Assembly: GCA_900553605.1 (NCBI GenBank) | Contig: USDX01000003.1 | Coordinates: forward strand, 62,001-126,000 | Reading direction: 5' to 3' | Length of the DNA: 64,000 bases | Source of the DNA: an uncultured Eggerthella sp. | GTDB taxonomy: Bacteria > Actinomycetota > Coriobacteriia > Coriobacteriales > Eggerthellaceae | Shown: in pieces, positions 1 to 7,479 of the stretch | Layout: the number at the start of each line of letters is the position of its first letter | Position numbering within the stretch: the stretch's first letter is position 1 | Made by a program: the position numbers and the translations under genes | Notes under the pieces: generated by a model | Told to the model about the DNA's origin: nothing | Database searches by the model: none | What the model saw: the letters and a program-made list of their open reading frames with translations, nothing else

Positions 1-1
1 C

Positions 2-1183
2 TCCATAGCCGAGACAACGCATCGAATCTTGTGCAAGGTCATCGAGCATTACCGTGAAACACCCGAATATCGCGACGTGTTCACCTTCGATGAGCGCCTG
101 CGCGAACTGGTGCTTCTGCCTCGCGGTTACGCCGACCCGCTGCCCTTTGCCCGCATCGACGTTTTCCTGAACGAAGACGATCTCAGCTGCGGCTTCTGCG
201 AGTTCAACGGCGACGGTTCTGCAGGCATGAATGAGAACCGAGAGATCACCAACAGCATCGACCAAACAGAAACATTCAAGCTTTTCTCCCAGAAACACCC
301 CCTTGAAGCCTGCGAACTCTTCGATTCGTGGGTGCGAGAGTTCATTCGCATCTTCGAGCATTCAAAGCACTTTGTTCCTGGTGCCCGATTTGCTATCTGC
401 GATTACCTTGAGTGCGGCGTAGTTGACGAGTTCAAGGTGTTCTCCTCTTTCTTTGCACGCTACGGCTACGAATGCGTTGTATGCGACGTGCGCGATCTGA
501 AGTTCGACGGCGGTGCCCTATACGATGCCGACGGGCTGCCCGTTCATGCCATTTGGCGCCGCAGCGTAACAAACGACGTGCTTGATCACTGGGACGAGTC
601 GCAAGACCTTATCGAAGCGGTACGCCACGAAGCCGTCGCCCTGATTGGCAGCTTTGCCGGCCATCTGGTTCACGACAAGCAGATTTTCGAAGTACTGTGC
701 CACCCCAAAACCAAGGCAATCCTTGCTCCCGAGGAAAACGAATTCGTAGAGCGTCATGTTCCACGCACCCTTTTCCTCGACGAAAAGGAAATCGATCTCG
801 ACGAAGTACGCACCAACAAGAACGCCTGGATCATCAAGCCCACGGACAATTACGGCGCCAAAGATGTATATGCCGGCGTTTCCTCCACCCAGGAAGAATG
901 GGAGGATCTTATTGCCCGATTCGCAAACGGGGCATCAGGCGCGCCTTTTATTGTGCAGACGTACCTCACCCCGTACAAAACCCACACCTTGCCTCCTGAT
1001 GAAGATATCGAGAACCTGACCGATGATGAAGTTGATCGAACAGGGGCCTTATACAACAACCTCAGCGGCCTCTACCTGTACAACGGGCATTTTCAGGGCA
1101 TTTTCTCCCGCCTAGGACCCTTCCCCACCATCAGCAAGGACCTGAAGGGCATCACCGCCGCCACCATCCGCGTTCGAGGGTAG
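2..1183 (+). CDS. Glutathionylspermidine synthase-like ATP-grasp protein (5' truncated)
   Basis: The reading frame is open back to the first bases of the window, so the true start lies outside; 394 codons are visible. A segment near visible residue 80 (EFNGDGSAGMNE) and a later lysine-containing stretch (WIIKPTDNYGAKDVY) resemble the metal/nucleotide-binding parts of the circularly permuted ATP-grasp fold seen in glutathionylspermidine synthase-like proteins. Members ligate an amine to a carboxylate using ATP; the substrate here cannot be read from sequence. No signal peptide can be judged because the N-terminus is missing. The next gene starts 4 bp after the stop, which implies translational coupling with a small membrane protein. 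Family call is fairly good, substrate unknown. Confidence 0.7.
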   Translation, partial: SIAETTHRILCKVIEHYRETPEYRDVFTFDERLRELVLLPRGYADPLPFARIDVFLNEDDLSCGFCEFNGDGSAGMNENREITNSIDQTETFKLFSQKHPLEACELFDSWVREFIRIFEHSKHFVPGARFAICDYLECGVVDEFKVFSSFFARYGYECVVCDVRDLKFDGGALYDADGLPVHAIWRRSVTNDVLDHWDESQDLIEAVRHEAVALIGSFAGHLVHDKQIFEVLCHPKTKAILAPEENEFVERHVPRTLFLDEKEIDLDEVRTNKNAWIIKPTDNYGAKDVYAGVSSTQEEWEDLIARFANGASGAPFIVQTYLTPYKTHTLPPDEDIENLTDDEVDRTGALYNNLSGLYLYNGHFQGIFSRLGPFPTISKDLKGITAATIRVRG

Positions 1184-1187
1184 CGCC

Positions 1188-1958
1188 GTGAGTATCATGC
1201 GTCGCGCGCTTGCCCCTCTTCTTACGCTCGCAACCAGCATAGCCCTGGCCTACACCCTGTTCGGATTGGGATTCGTTGCCTGCACCACCCCGCAGGCAAC
1301 CGCCGCCATTGGCGGCACCTTCTCTGGCTGGGAGAATTCGGTGTTCCCCGAAGAAGACATGGCGGCCATCGCTGAGGCAACGCGCGCTTTCTCTATCGAA
1401 GGAGCGCCAATCGACGAACTCTCCGATGCAATCCGTTCAGCGCTCGAAGACTCAAACCCTCAACTTGCCGAGGCGTTTGCCGCAAGCGGACTCGACATCG
1501 CCGCAAACCAGGACAAAGCCACTTCGGTGGCGGGCGCGCTTTCCGATCGCTACACCCTGCCGCAAAACGCGCTTTCCCACCTGCAGGACTGCACGCCCAT
1601 TTTCACCACGGGCCGCATTTCGGTGGGAGTTGTGGGGGGATTCGCCCTCGTAGGACTTATAGCGCTGGGTTTCCTGGCAGGACGCAAGGCGGCAGGTCGT
1701 GCAATGCAGCTCGGCGCAGTCCTAGTCGCCGTAACGCTGTTGGCTCTAGCCGCATGGGCGATCACCGATTTCGATGGCCTCTTCACTTGGATGCATCAGA
1801 TGCTGTTTTCGCAGGGAAACTGGACATTCAGCGCGAACTCGCTTTTGATCCAGCTGTTCCCCGAGGCCTTCTGGGCAGCCATGGCGGCACTTTGGGTTAT
1901 CTGCAGCCTTATCTGCGCCGTTCTATGCGGGCTTCTGGGAAAGGTTATCGCGCACTAG
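1188..1958 (+). CDS. DUF1461 (TIGR01906-type) integral membrane protein
   Basis: A 256-residue protein starting at a GTG 4 bp after the upstream stop. Hydrophobic segments lie at about residues 10-32, 143-165, 174-193 and 228-252, separated by a roughly 110-residue soluble loop after the first segment. The stretch around residues 202-228 (MHQMLFSQGNW followed by LLIQLFPEAFW) is the hallmark of the DUF1461 family, whose function is unknown. The tight spacing suggests that it is co-expressed with the ATP-grasp gene upstream. The gene is followed by REP-like sequence and a bidirectional hairpin. Confidence 0.75.
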   Translation: MSIMRRALAPLLTLATSIALAYTLFGLGFVACTTPQATAAIGGTFSGWENSVFPEEDMAAIAEATRAFSIEGAPIDELSDAIRSALEDSNPQLAEAFAASGLDIAANQDKATSVAGALSDRYTLPQNALSHLQDCTPIFTTGRISVGVVGGFALVGLIALGFLAGRKAAGRAMQLGAVLVAVTLLALAAWAITDFDGLFTWMHQMLFSQGNWTFSANSLLIQLFPEAFWAAMAALWVICSLICAVLCGLLGKVIAH

Positions 1959-1959
1959 C

Positions 1960-1990
1960 TGGGAATATAGGGGAAGATCCTGTTTTCCCA
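1960..1990 (-). repeat. Degenerate REP-like element (reverse orientation)
   Basis: The 31 bp begin with TGGGAATATAGGGG and end with TTTTCCCA. They match, with several mismatches, the reverse complement of the REP-like units at 2061-2091 and 4177-4207. Together with 2061-2091 it makes an inverted pair on either side of a terminator hairpin, an arrangement typical of bipartite REP clusters. Confidence 0.5.
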
Positions 1991-2005
1991 GTTAGGCACA
2001 ATCGA

Positions 2006-2052
2006 CAAAAAAAGAGCCTTGCTTGCACAATCTCTCGCAAGCAAGGCTCTTC
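2006..2052 (-). terminator. Intrinsic terminator of the GatB/YqeY gene, probably bidirectional
   Basis: Perfect 14-bp arms (AGAGCCTTGCTTGC at 2013-2026 and its complement at 2037-2050) enclose a 10-nt loop. A run of A on the left gives a U tract for minus-strand transcripts, and a weaker T-rich stretch on the right could serve the plus-strand operon. Confidence 0.85.
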
Positions 2053-2060
2053 CTCTTAAC

Positions 2061-2091
2061 CGGGAAAATGGGACCTGTCCCTATGTTCCCA
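2061..2091 (+). repeat. REP-like palindromic element
   Basis: The unit reads CGGGAAAATGGGACC then TGTCCCTATGTTCCCA and has internal dyad symmetry. A nearly identical unit lies at 4177-4207, a variant at 5812-5840, and a related perfect palindrome at 46746-46812. Elements with GGGACCTGTCCC-like cores elsewhere are mobilised by RAYT (TnpA-REP) transposases; none is visible here. Confidence 0.7.
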
Positions 2092-2099
2092 CCGCATGG

Positions 2100-2543
2100 C
2101 TATGCCAAACGGCCCTGAAGCTCTTTCGCAGCTGCAGCCTTGTCGAAGTTGCCTCCCGTTTTCTGGGTGAGGGCACCCATGACACGACCCATTTCTTTCT
2201 TGGTAGTTGCGCCGGTTTCAGCGAGCACCTCATCAATCAAGGCCAAAAGCTCTTCGCCGCTGACTTGCTTCGGAAGATACTCCTCTAAGATCTTCACCTG
2301 CTCGGTGAGCGTATCGGTGCGCTCCTGGTCGTTGCCCGCCTTGATGGAGCCATCAAGGGTTTCCTTCGTCTGCTTGATGGTGCGCTTCAACATGGCGTCA
2401 ACATCGGCATCGGTGATCTCGCGACGCTCATTTACCTCAATATTCTTAATCTCGCCCAGAACCTGGCGAAGGATGGCCAAGCGGGCCTTTTCCTTTGCCT
2501 TCATGGCCGCTTTGATCTCATCACGCAATTCCTGGTAGTTCAT
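2100..2543 (-). CDS. GatB/YqeY domain-containing protein
   Basis: A 147-residue protein. The ATG at 2543 is chosen because a strong AAAGGAGG ribosome site sits just upstream; the longer open frame has no such site. The sequence is largely helical and charged, with the family pattern of an N-terminal KAAMKAKEKARL segment and a C-terminal MGRVMGAL segment followed by GGNFDKAAAAKEL. YqeY proteins resemble the C-terminal tRNA-binding domain of the amidotransferase subunit GatB but stand alone; their exact role is not settled. It is monocistronic and convergent with the DUF1461 gene, sharing its terminator. Confidence 0.88.
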   Translation of the reverse strand: MNYQELRDEIKAAMKAKEKARLAILRQVLGEIKNIEVNERREITDADVDAMLKRTIKQTKETLDGSIKAGNDQERTDTLTEQVKILEEYLPKQVSGEELLALIDEVLAETGATTKKEMGRVMGALTQKTGGNFDKAAAAKELQGRLA

Positions 2544-2681
2544 ATGTTCCTCCTTTGTTGACCGTTCCCCATTATACGCGCGGGACAAAATAGACAGCAG
2601 GAATCACTGAACCCCTACCTTTGAGGAGTACAATCACCTAGCTGTAAGCAAACGTACGAGCACATCAGAGAAAGGGACCCT

Positions 2682-4085
2682 ATGAGCCTGGCAGATCGCT
2701 GGATCACGTTTTTCAACAAACCCATCCCCAACGTTATCCTTCGTCTGGTGGTGTTGTTCGGAGGGTTTCTTTCCATGGCCATGTCTATTGCGCTGATGCG
2801 AACGACCGGCCTGGGAAACTCCCCTATCTCATGTATTCCCGCAACGCTTTCCTACCTCATACCGCTTACGCTTGGCACTATTACCTTCATCATGAACACC
2901 TGCTTTTTGGTAGTTCAGGCAATTTTGTTACGCCGTGATTTCAACCCCGTGCAGCTCCTGCAAATCCCCTTCACGTTCGTGTTCGCCCTGATGATCGACC
3001 AGCTTTTACCTTTCTGCGAATCACTGCCCATGCAATACTACCCCGAGCAACTGGGATGGAACATCCTGGGTTGCTTCCTGCTTGCCATGGGAGTGTTCTT
3101 GCAGGTCAAGGCAAGCTTCATCACCCTTCCCGGAGAAGGCATCGTTCTTGCCATCGCCAAAGCGGCGAATAAGCCCTTCCCTAAATGCAAGATCGCATTC
3201 GACAGCTCCATGGTTGTGGTTTCCGTTGCCATATCCTTCATAGGGCTGGGGTATCTCCAGGGCGTTCGCGAAGGAACCATCATCACCGCCCTTGCCGCGG
3301 GATCCATTGTTGCCCTTATCGGCAAACTATTCCCCCACTTCGACCGCTTCTGCCCCGTCGAAGGCCACATCAGCTTCATTATCAATGTGCCCATGAGCAA
3401 CGACGAGCAGCCAAACGCCCCAGAAAACGAGGGGCAACCTCCTCTGGTTGTCGCCATCGAGCGCCAATACGGCTCAGGCGGACGCGAAATCGGCACCTTG
3501 GTAGGCAAGGAGCTCGGCATACCCTCATTCGACCACACGCTTATCGACCTCACCGCGCAGGAATCCGGCTTTCCTCCCGCATACGTCAAACAGCACGAGC
3601 AAGAGGTACGCCGCGGCCTGTTGTACAACCTTTATATGCAGAACTACCGCAGCGTCGGCGCTGAGCCAGAGCAGATGGACGACATGTGGCTTGCACAAGC
3701 ACGTGCCATCACCAATCTGGCAGACGAAGGATCCTGCGTTATCGTAGGGCGGTGTGCTGGCGCCATCCTACGAGGCCGAAAGAACGTGCTTACCGTGTTT
3801 GTTCATGCTCCGTTGGAAGTGCGCGTCAAGCACGTCATGGAGCGCGATGGCCTTAACGCAAAAGAGGCAGAAGAGCGCATCAAGACCATTGACCACGAGC
3901 GCGCCGAACATAGCCTCCGCTTCGCAAATACAGCATGGGGCGCCGCAGAGACCCATCATCTTGTATTGGATTCGTCGATCCAGAGTCCGAAGGATACGGC
4001 AAAGCTCATTGCCAACCTTGCAGAGAAAGCTTTCCCTGAAGCGCCCCTTTCGCCCTGCCCCGAAAAACCCGGGAAGAAAAGTTAG
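2682..4085 (+). CDS. YczE/YitT-like membrane domain fused to cytidylate kinase-like domain (paralogue 1)
   Basis: A 467-residue two-domain protein. Residues 1-225 hold about five to six membrane segments of the YczE/YyaS/YitT (DUF6198-like) type, with the conserved TTGLGNSPISCIP motif near residue 41 and a LPGEG motif near 149. After a short acidic linker (238-253), residues 254-450 form a cytidylate-kinase-like P-loop domain, with the atypical GSGGREIG loop at 264-271, an IVGRC motif and a basic lid-like segment. The fusion implies a membrane-tethered nucleotide- or small-molecule-binding kinase; its substrate is unknown. The tail ends with a PLSPCPEKP motif that the downstream paralogue shares. 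Ribosome site AAAGGGA precedes the ATG. It is monocistronic or co-transcribed with 4311-5717. Confidence 0.85.
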   Translation: MSLADRWITFFNKPIPNVILRLVVLFGGFLSMAMSIALMRTTGLGNSPISCIPATLSYLIPLTLGTITFIMNTCFLVVQAILLRRDFNPVQLLQIPFTFVFALMIDQLLPFCESLPMQYYPEQLGWNILGCFLLAMGVFLQVKASFITLPGEGIVLAIAKAANKPFPKCKIAFDSSMVVVSVAISFIGLGYLQGVREGTIITALAAGSIVALIGKLFPHFDRFCPVEGHISFIINVPMSNDEQPNAPENEGQPPLVVAIERQYGSGGREIGTLVGKELGIPSFDHTLIDLTAQESGFPPAYVKQHEQEVRRGLLYNLYMQNYRSVGAEPEQMDDMWLAQARAITNLADEGSCVIVGRCAGAILRGRKNVLTVFVHAPLEVRVKHVMERDGLNAKEAEERIKTIDHERAEHSLRFANTAWGAAETHHLVLDSSIQSPKDTAKLIANLAEKAFPEAPLSPCPEKPGKKS

Positions 4086-4207
4086 CGAAACGGGCCTTCC
4101 CGCGCGAGCGGAGAGGTGCGCACTGCTGCTCGTATGACGCGACGAATGCGCACCTCTCCGCACACTGACGGCGAAGCGGGAAAATGGGACCTGTCCCTAT
4201 TTTCCCA
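4083..4207 (+). repeat. 125-bp repeat copy A downstream of paralogue 1 (hairpin plus REP-like unit)
   Basis: Starting at the stop codon, this segment is repeated with substitutions at 5715-5840 after the second paralogue. It contains an inverted repeat with 13-bp arms (GGAGAGGTGCGCA at 4110-4122, complement at 4147-4159) and ends in a REP-like unit (4177-4207). It was either copied together with the gene during tandem duplication or inserted twice; the first is simpler. Confidence 0.7.
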
Positions 4208-4272
4208 ACACATTTCCTCTCTGTTCGGGAGCTAACATAAGGTTGTAACCCATTTATCGCATATGTTGCAGC

Positions 4273-4294
4273 GCCCACTTCTGTGGGCTTTTCT
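4273..4294 (+). terminator. Short hairpin with U tract just before paralogue 2 (terminator or attenuator)
   Basis: GCCCAC and GTGGGC arms (4273-4278 and 4283-4288) close a 4-nt loop and are followed by TTTTCT. The structure ends 16 nt before the start codon of the next gene. It could end read-through from paralogue 1 or act as an attenuator for paralogue 2. Confidence 0.55.
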
Positions 4295-4310
4295 GCATGA
4301 AAGGAGACCT

Positions 4311-5717
4311 GTGAGATTCACCCAAACCTGGCACTCGTTTTTCGATAGACCCACTCCCAATGTCGCGCTCCGACTTATCGTTATGCTTGCAGGCGTCGCC
4401 ATCACTTCGGCGTCAGTGGCGCTCACACGCGCAACGGGGCTCGGCACGTCTCCCGTATCGTGCTTCCCCGCCACGCTTTCGTATCTCACGCCTCTCACCA
4501 TCGGCACGTGGACCTTCATCATGAACGTCGTCTTTGTGCTGATCCAGGTCGTCCTGCTGCGCCGCGATTTCAACCCCGTGCAGCTGTTGCAGATTCCCTA
4601 CGTTTTCGTGTTCTCGGCGCTCATCGATGCGTTCGTGCCTCTTTGCGAGCTTATTCCCATGGGAAACTACGCGCTGCAGATCACCTGGAGCGTCATTGGC
4701 TGCTTCATGACGGCATTCGGTGTATTCCTGCAGGTAAAAGCAAGCTTCCTTACCCTTCCTGGAGAAGGCATCAACCTGGCAATATCACGCGTTACCAAAA
4801 TCGCATTCCCTAAGGTCAAGGTTGCCTTCGACTGCACCAATGTAGTGGTGGCTGCCGCAGTTTCACTAGCATGCTCTGGCGCTTTGTACGGCGTGCGCGA
4901 AGGCACCATCCTGGCGGCGTTGGCGGTGGGCAGCATCGTGGCGCTGTTCAACAAGCTGCTGCCCCGGTTTGAGCGTTTTTGCCCCACCCGCGGGCACATC
5001 ACCCTCACCGCAGCCACCATGGCTGCCCCCGATGAAAAAGCAGCCCCCGTTTCCGAAGAAGGCAGCAACACGCCACTCGTCATTACTATTTCGCGTCAGT
5101 TTGGCTCAGGTGGACGCGAAGTCGGACAAGCGCTCGGAAAAAAGCTCAACATTCCCGTGTTCGACGAAACGCTTATCGAGCTCACCGCACAGGAGGCTGG
5201 CCTCACTTCTGCCTACGTCCGCAAGCATGAACAGGAGGTACGCAAAGGGGTACTGTACAACCTCTATATGCAGAACTATCAAAGCATTGGCGTAGAACCA
5301 AACCAGCTCGACGACCTATGGTTGGCTCAAGCCCGCACGATCACGAAGCTCGCAAATCAAGGAAGCTGCGTTATCGTTGGCCGCTGCGCAAACGCGATTT
5401 TGAAAGAGCGCCCCTGCACCTTCAACGTATTCATTCACGCACCTCTTGTGCCCCGCATCGGCCGCGTCATGAAACGCGAAAACATCGACCATATGGATGC
5501 CGCCGCCGCAATCGAACGCATCGATGCCGAACGAGCAGAGCACTGCGAGCACTTCACTGGCACCATTTGGGGCAAGGCGGATGCCTACCACCTCTCGCTC
5601 GATTCCTCGCTCGAACCAAGCGAAGAGAATGCCAAAATCATCGCCAGCCTTGCTCGCGCCGCTTTCCCTAAAGCACCGCTTTCTCCCTGCCCAGAAAAAC
5701 CAAAGGGGAAGAACTAG
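4311..5717 (+). CDS. YczE/YitT-like membrane domain fused to cytidylate kinase-like domain (paralogue 2)
   Basis: A 468-residue protein of the same architecture and length as the upstream paralogue. The GTG at 4311 is chosen because AAAGGAGA lies directly before it and because it matches the paralogue's N-terminus (FFDRPTPNVALRL here, FFNKPIPNVILRL there). The membrane half carries ATGLGTSPVSCFP and LPGEG motifs. The kinase half has GSGGREVG, IVGRC and the conserved segment YLYMQNYxS-like near the middle, ending in PLSPCPEKP. The two copies differ throughout, so the duplication is old. Substrate and partner are unknown. A hairpin lies between the genes, so independent control is possible. Confidence 0.85.
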   Translation: MRFTQTWHSFFDRPTPNVALRLIVMLAGVAITSASVALTRATGLGTSPVSCFPATLSYLTPLTIGTWTFIMNVVFVLIQVVLLRRDFNPVQLLQIPYVFVFSALIDAFVPLCELIPMGNYALQITWSVIGCFMTAFGVFLQVKASFLTLPGEGINLAISRVTKIAFPKVKVAFDCTNVVVAAAVSLACSGALYGVREGTILAALAVGSIVALFNKLLPRFERFCPTRGHITLTAATMAAPDEKAAPVSEEGSNTPLVITISRQFGSGGREVGQALGKKLNIPVFDETLIELTAQEAGLTSAYVRKHEQEVRKGVLYNLYMQNYQSIGVEPNQLDDLWLAQARTITKLANQGSCVIVGRCANAILKERPCTFNVFIHAPLVPRIGRVMKRENIDHMDAAAAIERIDAERAEHCEHFTGTIWGKADAYHLSLDSSLEPSEENAKIIASLARAAFPKAPLSPCPEKPKGKN

Positions 5718-5840
5718 CGAAACGCACCTCCTCCGCGAGCGGTAACGCGGTGCGCGCTGCCGCTCGCGTGGCGGGACGAATGCGCACCTCCACTGCGCAC
5801 TGACGGCGAAGCGGAAATGGGACCCATCCCCATATTCCCA
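5715..5840 (+). repeat. Repeat copy B downstream of paralogue 2
   Basis: Counterpart of 4083-4207. It shares the opening TAGCGAAACG, the block GACGAATGCGCACCTC, the block GCACTGACGGCGAAGCGG and a decayed REP-like end (5812-5840). Its central inverted repeat is shorter, about 7 bp. Confidence 0.65.
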
Positions 5841-5982
5841 CTTCACTTCTTCCGCACGCACGGACGACGCCCACACCGAATCCAAAGAAACCGCAGCACA
5901 AATAGGAGCGCCGCTTTGACTCGTTTATCGGTGTCTCTTCGTTTATCATTTAGGCCATACGACTTGAAAGGAAATGAGCTTG

Positions 5983-7479
5983 ATGACAGACCAGTCTAAG
6001 CCTGTTCGTGTCCGTTTCGCCCCCTCGCCCACCGGCGAGCTGCACATCGGCGGAGCACGTACCGCTATCTATAACTGGGCGTTCGCCCGCGCCATGGGCG
6101 GCACCTTCATTCTTCGCATCGAAGACACCGACCCCGAGCGCTCCACCGAGGAAAACAAGCAGGTTATCCTGCGTTCGATGAAGTGGCTCGGCCTGGATTG
6201 GGACGAAGGCCCCGAAGTTGGCGGCGAGTTCGGCCCCTACTTGCAAACCGAGCGTTTCGGCACCTACAAGGCCGCTCTTGAAAAACTGAAGGAAAAGGGC
6301 GCCGTATATCCCTGCTTCTGCACCCAGGAAGAAATCGCCGCAAAACGCGCTGAAGCCGAAAAGACCGAAGGCGGCTACTCCGGCTACGACCGCACCTGTC
6401 GCGGCATCAGCCCCGAAGAAGCACAACGTCGCATCGATGCAGGCGAACCCCACGTATGGCGCCTCAAGGTTCCCGAGAACCACGGCCCCATCGAATTCGA
6501 CGATGCCGTATACGGCCATATGTCTTTCCCTGCCGACGTCATGGACGACATGATCCTGGTTCGCACCGATGGCACACCCACCTACAACTTCGCAGTAGTG
6601 TGCGACGACGCGAACATGCAGATCAGCCACGTTGTCCGCGGCGACGACCATCTTTCCAACACCCCACGTCAGATTCTTATCTACGAAGCTTTGGGCTACG
6701 ACATTCCCGTATTCGCCCATCTTTCCATGATCTTGGGCGCCGATGGACGCAAGCTCTCCAAGCGCCGTAACGCCACTTCAGTTGAGCAGTACAAGGAAAT
6801 GGGCTACCTGCCCGACACCCTGGTGAATTTCCTCGCGCTTCTGGGTTGGTCGCTCGATGGAGAAACCACCATCATCCCGCGTGACGTACTGTGCCGCGAG
6901 TTCAGCCTCGATCGCATCACGCGCAAGGATGCCATCCTCGACGAAACCAAGCTCGACTGGATGAACGGTGAATACATCAAGGGCATGGGCGCCGCTGCAT
7001 GGGTTGACGCCACCGCTCCCTTCCTGGTTGCCGCTGGCCTCACCACCGAAGAAGAGGTTGCCGCCAAGCATGATTGGTTCGAGAAGCTCTATCCTCTTGT
7101 TGCCGAGCGCATGAAGCGCTTCACCGAGGCCCCGGAAAAGCTGGCATTCATCTTCGACGGCCCCAAGGTTACGCTCGACGAAAAGTCGGTTAAGAAGAAT
7201 CTGCTGAAAGAAGGCTGCCGCGCCGACGAGGTTCTTGCGGAAGTGCGCGCCATCCTGGCTGACGAATCCATCGAGTGGGCATGCGACCCGCTGCAGGATG
7301 CCTGCCGTGAGCTCACCGAAAAGCTCGACCTGAAGGCAAAGCTGGTATTCCAGCCCATTCGCGTTGCAGTCACCGGCTCCCAGGTTTCCCCGCCGCTCTT
7401 CGAGTCCATCGAGCTGATGGATCGCGCCGATGTGGTTGCCCGCCTCGACTACACCATCAACGAGGTATTTGGTGCCTAA
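5983..7479 (+). CDS. gltX: Glutamate--tRNA ligase
   Basis: A class I aminoacyl-tRNA synthetase of 498 residues that charges tRNA with glutamate. The HIGH-type motif PSPTGELHIGG is at residues 15-24 and the KMSKS-type motif GRKLSKRR near 257. A CFC...C cluster around residue 107 resembles the zinc-binding site of the connective domain. Length fits the discriminating or non-discriminating bacterial enzyme; the window cannot show whether a GatCAB pathway exists. Start choice: AAAGGA ends 10 nt before the ATG at 5983, whereas the in-frame ATG at 5974 is only 1 nt from it. The stop overlaps the start of the next gene by 8 nt. Confidence 0.95.
   Translation: MTDQSKPVRVRFAPSPTGELHIGGARTAIYNWAFARAMGGTFILRIEDTDPERSTEENKQVILRSMKWLGLDWDEGPEVGGEFGPYLQTERFGTYKAALEKLKEKGAVYPCFCTQEEIAAKRAEAEKTEGGYSGYDRTCRGISPEEAQRRIDAGEPHVWRLKVPENHGPIEFDDAVYGHMSFPADVMDDMILVRTDGTPTYNFAVVCDDANMQISHVVRGDDHLSNTPRQILIYEALGYDIPVFAHLSMILGADGRKLSKRRNATSVEQYKEMGYLPDTLVNFLALLGWSLDGETTIIPRDVLCREFSLDRITRKDAILDETKLDWMNGEYIKGMGAAAWVDATAPFLVAAGLTTEEEVAAKHDWFEKLYPLVAERMKRFTEAPEKLAFIFDGPKVTLDEKSVKKNLLKEGCRADEVLAEVRAILADESIEWACDPLQDACRELTEKLDLKAKLVFQPIRVAVTGSQVSPPLFESIELMDRADVVARLDYTINEVFGA

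Noticed and set aside
5950..6720. A 256-codon minus-strand frame opposite gltX
   Set aside because: gltX is certain on the plus strand, and the opposite frame shows no family pattern.
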